Below, piece after piece: positions 60,251-64,000 of a stretch of DNA of 64,000 nucleotides. The number at the start of each line of letters is the position of its first letter. Position 1 is the first letter of the stretch. The position numbers were made by a program, and so were the translations under genes. Source of the DNA: JAQUBU01 sp036677685 (GTDB taxonomy: Bacteria > Bacillota > Syntrophomonadia > Syntrophomonadales > Syntrophomonadaceae); contig JAVBWA010000015.1 of NCBI GenBank assembly GCA_036677685.1, forward strand, positions 11,363 to 75,362. Reading direction: 5' to 3'. The notes under the pieces are model-generated. The model searched no databases, was not told the origin of the DNA, and was given only the letters and a program-made list of their open reading frames with translations.

Positions 60251-60280
60251 GGATGACGACAACCCCGTCCCCTCATCACC
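60251..60280. repeat. Family C hairpin C3
   Basis: GGATGA pairs with TCAT(C)ACC around cgacaaccccgtccccc-type loop; its left-hand strand on the minus side includes the TGA stop of the 538-residue gene. Confidence 0.65.
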
Positions 60281-61892
60281 TTAATTCAAATGTTATTTTA
60301 TACTTGGGTACTTGCAGGACATCATACCCAACCGCAACGATTCCGGTGTTTTTCAGCAGTATTTGATTCATTCTTTCCAATGGAAGTTCTTCATATATGG
60401 GAACTGCTTCTCCTTTTATGGAAGCCAAACTGTTCAGTACGGTTTCTTTTGAAGTCCAGTTTCCCATGGTCTGAGAGGTTGTTCCAACCCAGTGTTTTGC
60501 TTTCGGAGCAAGGTCCAGCGCATCCAAAACAGCCGTTTTATGGGGATAAACAACCGCAAAAGCATCGGCTGCTGTATTGCCGGAATCAGCATCTGTCTGG
60601 TAGAAGCGAAGCGAATTTACCTCTTTGGAATTTGCAATCAAATCAAAATCACTCTTTGACAAGCTGGAAATTTGATGTGTCCCCAGGTCTACCATATTCT
60701 TTTGCGGGTCCCCCCACAAAGCCTTTTGCTTCTCAGGTGAAAAAAATCCCAGATCAGCAAGATCACTTATTTTGGAACCTGTACCGTCAATAGTTGCATT
60801 TGCTGAGTTGGGGTTATAACTGAAAGCCCCTGCTTGTGGAATATAATGCTTTTCGAAACTGACTTTGACAAAATCCTTGAATAACTCTTGGGCTTTTTCT
60901 TTATCTGCCGAAGATGCATCCTTCCATAAATATCTTACCAGCATTGCAGTGCCTTTTCCCATTTTAAGCGACCATTCATGCCATTCATCCAATTCATCAT
61001 CCGCAGGCATAGGCTCAGACATCACTTCCAGCGCAGTTTGAAACATTTTATCTTTGTATCTCAAAGGAAATTCCTGATAAATGTCATTTCCGTTTGCATC
61101 AACAAAAGTTTTTATAATGGAAGCAGTATTGTTTAAATCATTCCTTAACAGATGTTTCCCGTTTTTTGATTTTGGTCCCCAGAATCCGGTTTCAGAATCT
61201 TGATTTTGATAAAACCATTGAAGCAATGTTTTTTTGAACTCCGGAGAAAAATCATATAAATGATTTTTGCCGATCACACCTTCTCCATTGCAATAGGACA
61301 GCAAACTGCGGGCAAACACATAAGTGGTTTGGGGAAATTTGTTGGCAATCCATCCAACCTGAGAAACATCATCCAAAAACGCAGTCAATTTCTCCGGCGT
61401 GTTGATTTCACCCAGATATTTTAAAGGATATTTCAGCTTCAAAGGCTGCCCGGTTTCCTTTGCCAATTCATCCAGATGCAGCAGGACATTTTCTGTCACC
61501 TCATTGTATGTACAATATGGATAAGAATCATCTATAAATGCACCGGTCTCAGGATTTTGGAGATTCAGGTAAAATTCCATTTCCTCTTCTTTGGAGCTGA
61601 ATTGGGGTATCTTGATCAATCCCTCTTTTAAGCTTAACTCATGATGCAGTTTGTTTATTCCGGAAAGTGCTTTCACATAGTGTCCCTTGTCAAGATAATA
61701 GGCAAATGAAAGCATTTTGAATTCAAAATCCCCCATATAGTAGCCTTGAGCCTTCAAATCATCATTAATTCGGAATAAATCCTTCATTTGAGTTTTTACA
61801 TTTAGTCCAATAACAACCCCCGAAATTACTATAACAATCAGCAAAGCCAAGGTTATGCTGAAAAGTATTTTTTTCAACCTCTTTTTTTCCAA
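60276..61892 (-). CDS. Membrane-anchored protein with alpha-toroid-like repeats
   Basis: 538 residues. One N-terminal helix (residues about 8-30). The body has motifs such as LQNPETGAFIDDSYPY, QNQDSETGFWGP and NNTASIIKTF, which recall the QDPxTGxWG repeats of prenyltransferase/terpene-cyclase-like alpha-toroids, so it may bind glycans or lipids. No catalytic acidic motif was seen. The stop codon lies inside hairpin C3. Not recognised further. Confidence 0.55.
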   Translation of the reverse strand: MEKKRLKKILFSITLALLIVIVISGVVIGLNVKTQMKDLFRINDDLKAQGYYMGDFEFKMLSFAYYLDKGHYVKALSGINKLHHELSLKEGLIKIPQFSSKEEEMEFYLNLQNPETGAFIDDSYPYCTYNEVTENVLLHLDELAKETGQPLKLKYPLKYLGEINTPEKLTAFLDDVSQVGWIANKFPQTTYVFARSLLSYCNGEGVIGKNHLYDFSPEFKKTLLQWFYQNQDSETGFWGPKSKNGKHLLRNDLNNTASIIKTFVDANGNDIYQEFPLRYKDKMFQTALEVMSEPMPADDELDEWHEWSLKMGKGTAMLVRYLWKDASSADKEKAQELFKDFVKVSFEKHYIPQAGAFSYNPNSANATIDGTGSKISDLADLGFFSPEKQKALWGDPQKNMVDLGTHQISSLSKSDFDLIANSKEVNSLRFYQTDADSGNTAADAFAVVYPHKTAVLDALDLAPKAKHWVGTTSQTMGNWTSKETVLNSLASIKGEAVPIYEELPLERMNQILLKNTGIVAVGYDVLQVPKYKITFELR

Positions 61893-62039
61893 GCTTAGTC
61901 CCCCATTTACTCTCGTTTCCCTATCGTAGACCTACAATGATATTTTGATTAGCACTCGCATTAATAGCCTAATGAGTATATGGATATATGAAGTTGGCAG
62001 CGTAAACCCTAATCTCTATTTGATAATCAACGGCACCTA

Positions 62040-62666
62040 TTAGGAGTTTATTATGGCAAAACTTTCGATAATTGCCCCTAATAGCATGAATATTAAGCCT
62101 ATGCTAAATACAATTAATTCTTGTCTTGAAAGCACAATACTTTTCCAGCTTTTTGTTGTGGTTTCTTTCCCAACACTTATTATTAATGAAATTTTGGCAG
62201 TTGCACAAAGGACAAATAACTGCCCGGTCATTTCCCATAGCCCCGCCCTATGGACAAGATCAAGCGTTCTAATAATTCTATCTGTTAAAGGTATGGCATC
62301 AGATACAGGCGAAAATGACCATGTTCCCAGAAACACCGCATTAACTGATATCAAAGTGAAAAATGCAATATACCCATAAGGCAAAAAATATTGTGCCTTA
62401 TTACTTTTGGATGCCAAGATATTGCTAAGAATTATTATTATAACTGACATTAAATTATAAGAAAAAATTTGCAGTGTTGAGATGGCCAAATTTAATGAAG
62501 TCTCCCAGTTATGAAGCGGGTGCTTGCCGCACAAAATACCTTGCGGCAATAAATAATAACTTAGAATGGTAAGCGTAAAAAAAGTAATCAAAAAATAAAT
62601 ATAGGTGGTTATTATTCTCTCAGCAAGACTGTCAGATGTCAGTTTTCGTTTAATACGGTCAAACAT
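62040..62666 (-). CDS. Integral membrane protein, SpoIIM-like features
   Basis: 208 residues with about five to six helices. YYLLPQGILCGKHPL..LNLAISTLQIFSYNL resembles SpoIIM/DUF95 proteins (LPEGI..F..IF.NN), but the match is partial. aaggataaattgaagaa precedes the start. It lies near the GDPD and alpha-toroid genes on the same strand, though gaps make an operon unsure. Confidence 0.5.
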   Translation of the reverse strand: MFDRIKRKLTSDSLAERIITTYIYFLITFFTLTILSYYLLPQGILCGKHPLHNWETSLNLAISTLQIFSYNLMSVIIIILSNILASKSNKAQYFLPYGYIAFFTLISVNAVFLGTWSFSPVSDAIPLTDRIIRTLDLVHRAGLWEMTGQLFVLCATAKISLIISVGKETTTKSWKSIVLSRQELIVFSIGLIFMLLGAIIESFAIINS

Positions 62667-62825
62667 TTCTTCAATTTATCCTTTCAAAAAAGGTGATAAT
62701 CAGAAAAAGCAAAAGAGGATTATAGAACCCAATATTAAGTCTGGCGATCATACACAAAGATGACGGGCCGGCTGCCACGTTTCCGTTCCTGATTGTCTTC
62801 GTTATTCCTTATCGTTTGCTTCCCA

Positions 62826-62897
62826 TTATTAGCCTTAGTGAAATATGGATTAATGGTAATCTCTTTAAGGTGACGACAACCCCGTCCCCTTGTCACC
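62826..62897. repeat. Family C composite with hairpin C4
   Basis: attattagccttagtgaaa, then hairpin GGTGAC-(gacaaccccgtcccctt)-GTCACC (62869-62897). The TGA stop of the GNAT gene (62893-62895) is in the stem. Confidence 0.75.
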
Positions 62898-63471
62898 CTA
62901 CATACTTGATTTCTGTTATTGGAATGACCGGGTCAGGTTTGTCCGGGTGCTCTCCAAGCATCTTTTCCATCCAGATCATATCGTACCAAGTGCCGAATTT
63001 ATAACCGCATTTCGTAAAGTGGGCCACCTTTGAATACCCCAAATGTTGATGAAAAGCCATACTTGTATTGTCGAGGTGTACATCCTTGACAGATGTATAT
63101 GCAATACAGGCGTTCAAATTGAGAATGTTCTGCCGCTCAAGGATATCCTCCAAAGTTAAATATAGCTTTTTGCCTAAGCCCCTGCCTCTGCAATCTTGCT
63201 TCAGATACACGGTGGTTTCAACCGCCCAATTGTATGCCGCTCGTTGTTTAAACGCCGATGCATATGTATAGCCAACAATGCACTTTTCTTCCAAAGCAAC
63301 GATATAGGGATACATCTTCAATGTATCCCTGATTCGCCGTGAAAACTCAGTAATAGACGGTATATCATATTCAAAAGTGATAGCAGTATCCGTAACATAA
63401 GGGGAATAAATATTCAAGATTTCTTCTGCATCCGCCTCTGTTGCCATCCTGATTGAGACATTGGGGTTCAT
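62893..63471 (-). CDS. GNAT acetyltransferase, phosphinothricin-acetyltransferase type
   Basis: 192 residues. SIRMATEADAEEILNIYSPYV, TAITFEYDIPSITEFSRRI, VGYTYASAFKQRAAYNWAVE and YLKQDCRGRGLGKKLY (acetyl-CoA loop) are characteristic of the PAT/Bar group; similar enzymes modify methionine sulfone and related amines. C-terminus ends in a family C hairpin. Near the right edge; its upstream region is repeat-rich. Confidence 0.87.
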   Translation of the reverse strand: MNPNVSIRMATEADAEEILNIYSPYVTDTAITFEYDIPSITEFSRRIRDTLKMYPYIVALEEKCIVGYTYASAFKQRAAYNWAVETTVYLKQDCRGRGLGKKLYLTLEDILERQNILNLNACIAYTSVKDVHLDNTSMAFHQHLGYSKVAHFTKCGYKFGTWYDMIWMEKMLGEHPDKPDPVIPITEIKYVG

Positions 63472-64000
63472 ATTTAAGACCTTCCTTTATTTAAGGTTAT
63501 AAGCACATTATATGGGCCACAAGGGGACATTTTTGCTGTGTCGTTTTCTCCAAAATCGATGAATGACACAAGAAAAACATTCCATTGTGTCCGTCCAATT
63601 AAGCAAGAATTCGGCTGAGAAACAGTATTTACTATTTCAGATTATATTCGAAATGCTTTAAGTCCTCCTTAAGAATCAAGTCTTTTTTGCTGTCCGCATC
63701 TTTGATCAAACGGACCGGGCATGCGCTATGTGATTTATGTTTCAAATCCCGCAGTTCTTACTCCTTGGGTCAAACATTTTTCCCGCAAATATTTTTTCTT
63801 CCTCTGTCACATTCTTGCCTCCATATCATAAGATGCGGGGACCGTCCCCGCGTCTTCTAAATAATGAAAATTTCTTTTAGTTTCGCATTATTAGCCTAAT
63901 GCGAATAAGAATTATGGGAAGTTTTTGTCAGGAATAATAACCCGTTCTTATACTCTAAAACCAATAGCTATATCGCTTTGCTAAAGCCAAATTATAAATG
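63472..64000. other. Repeat-containing edge region without a gene
   Basis: About 530 bases. Contains hairpin C6 (63830-63856, GCGGGGAC/GTCCCCGC) and a family C first module at 63889-63922. No gene is supported. Confidence 0.4.
63830..63922. repeat. Family C-related hairpin C6 and adjacent module
   Basis: aagatGCGGGGACcGTCCCCGCgtctt, with the ccgtcccc core, then attattagcctaatgcgaat and gaattatgggaag shared with 48411-48431. Order is reversed relative to 48359. Confidence 0.5.

Overview
The window reads as a chromosomal segment of an anaerobic, low-to-mid GC Bacillota, most like a syntrophic fatty-acid oxidiser of the Syntrophomonas type. The reasons are a three-gene NADH-linked [FeFe]-hydrogenase with its HydE/HydG maturases, a short-chain CoA-transferase of the butyryl/4-hydroxybutyryl type, the Bacillota order lexA-glnA-ynbB-spoVK, many TTG starts with strong Shine-Dalgarno (SD) sequences, and no respiratory oxidase. 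The species assignment is inference.

Layout. 0-6.5 kb: end of a TPM-domain protein, topoisomerase III, a membrane-anchored ferredoxin-like protein, DUF502, and a papain-family peptidase. 6.7-9.5 kb: a non-homologous end-joining operon (ku, LigD ligase, LigD polymerase as separate genes). 9.5-16.4 kb: a CD-NTase-like protein lacking the catalytic acids, CobB sirtuin, DHH phosphoesterase, Nudix hydrolase, PssA, a receiver-GGDEF protein, and FdhD. 16.4-24.2 kb: hydrogenase locus (TM1266-like protein, hydG, an unknown small protein, hydE, then hydC-hydB-hydA). 24.4-27.3 kb: DNRLRE protein, TcdA, and an arsR-arsM unit with two perfect ArsR-type operators. 27.4-37.4 kb: larE, a B12-radical SAM protein, murB, larA, a CoA-transferase, glcD and glcF, which together suggest 2-hydroxyacid (lactate) metabolism feeding CoA thioesters. 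37.7-44.7 kb: TtcA-like, lexA, glnA, DUF456, ynbB, spoVK, ProX. 44.7-64 kb: an accessory-looking, more AT-rich stretch with acetyltransferases, a lipoprotein, methyltransferase, DUF4145, small membrane proteins, an IS3 element in a broken gene, a tyrosine recombinase, a NYN nuclease, an MFS exporter, GDPD, and several unrecognised proteins.

The most unusual content is between the genes. Four kinds of intergenic element recur or stand out. Family A has 12 copies of a roughly 190-bp multi-hairpin sequence, 11 of them left of 43.1 kb. Family B has 5 copies of a roughly 130-bp element whose end carries a hairpin plus SD and serves as the 5' leader of three unrelated genes. Family C is confined to the right third and has short hairpins with a constant CCGTCCCC-type loop and covarying stems, several overlapping stop codons. 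There is also a single 166-bp palindromic element whose CTAG ends supply the stop codons of both flanking convergent genes. At protein level the most notable points are a HydG with Asp in place of one auxiliary-cluster cysteine, an FdhD without its CxxC motif, a CD-NTase with N-x-N and E in place of the catalytic aspartates, and a receiver domain without its acidic pair. No rRNA, tRNA or CRISPR array was seen.
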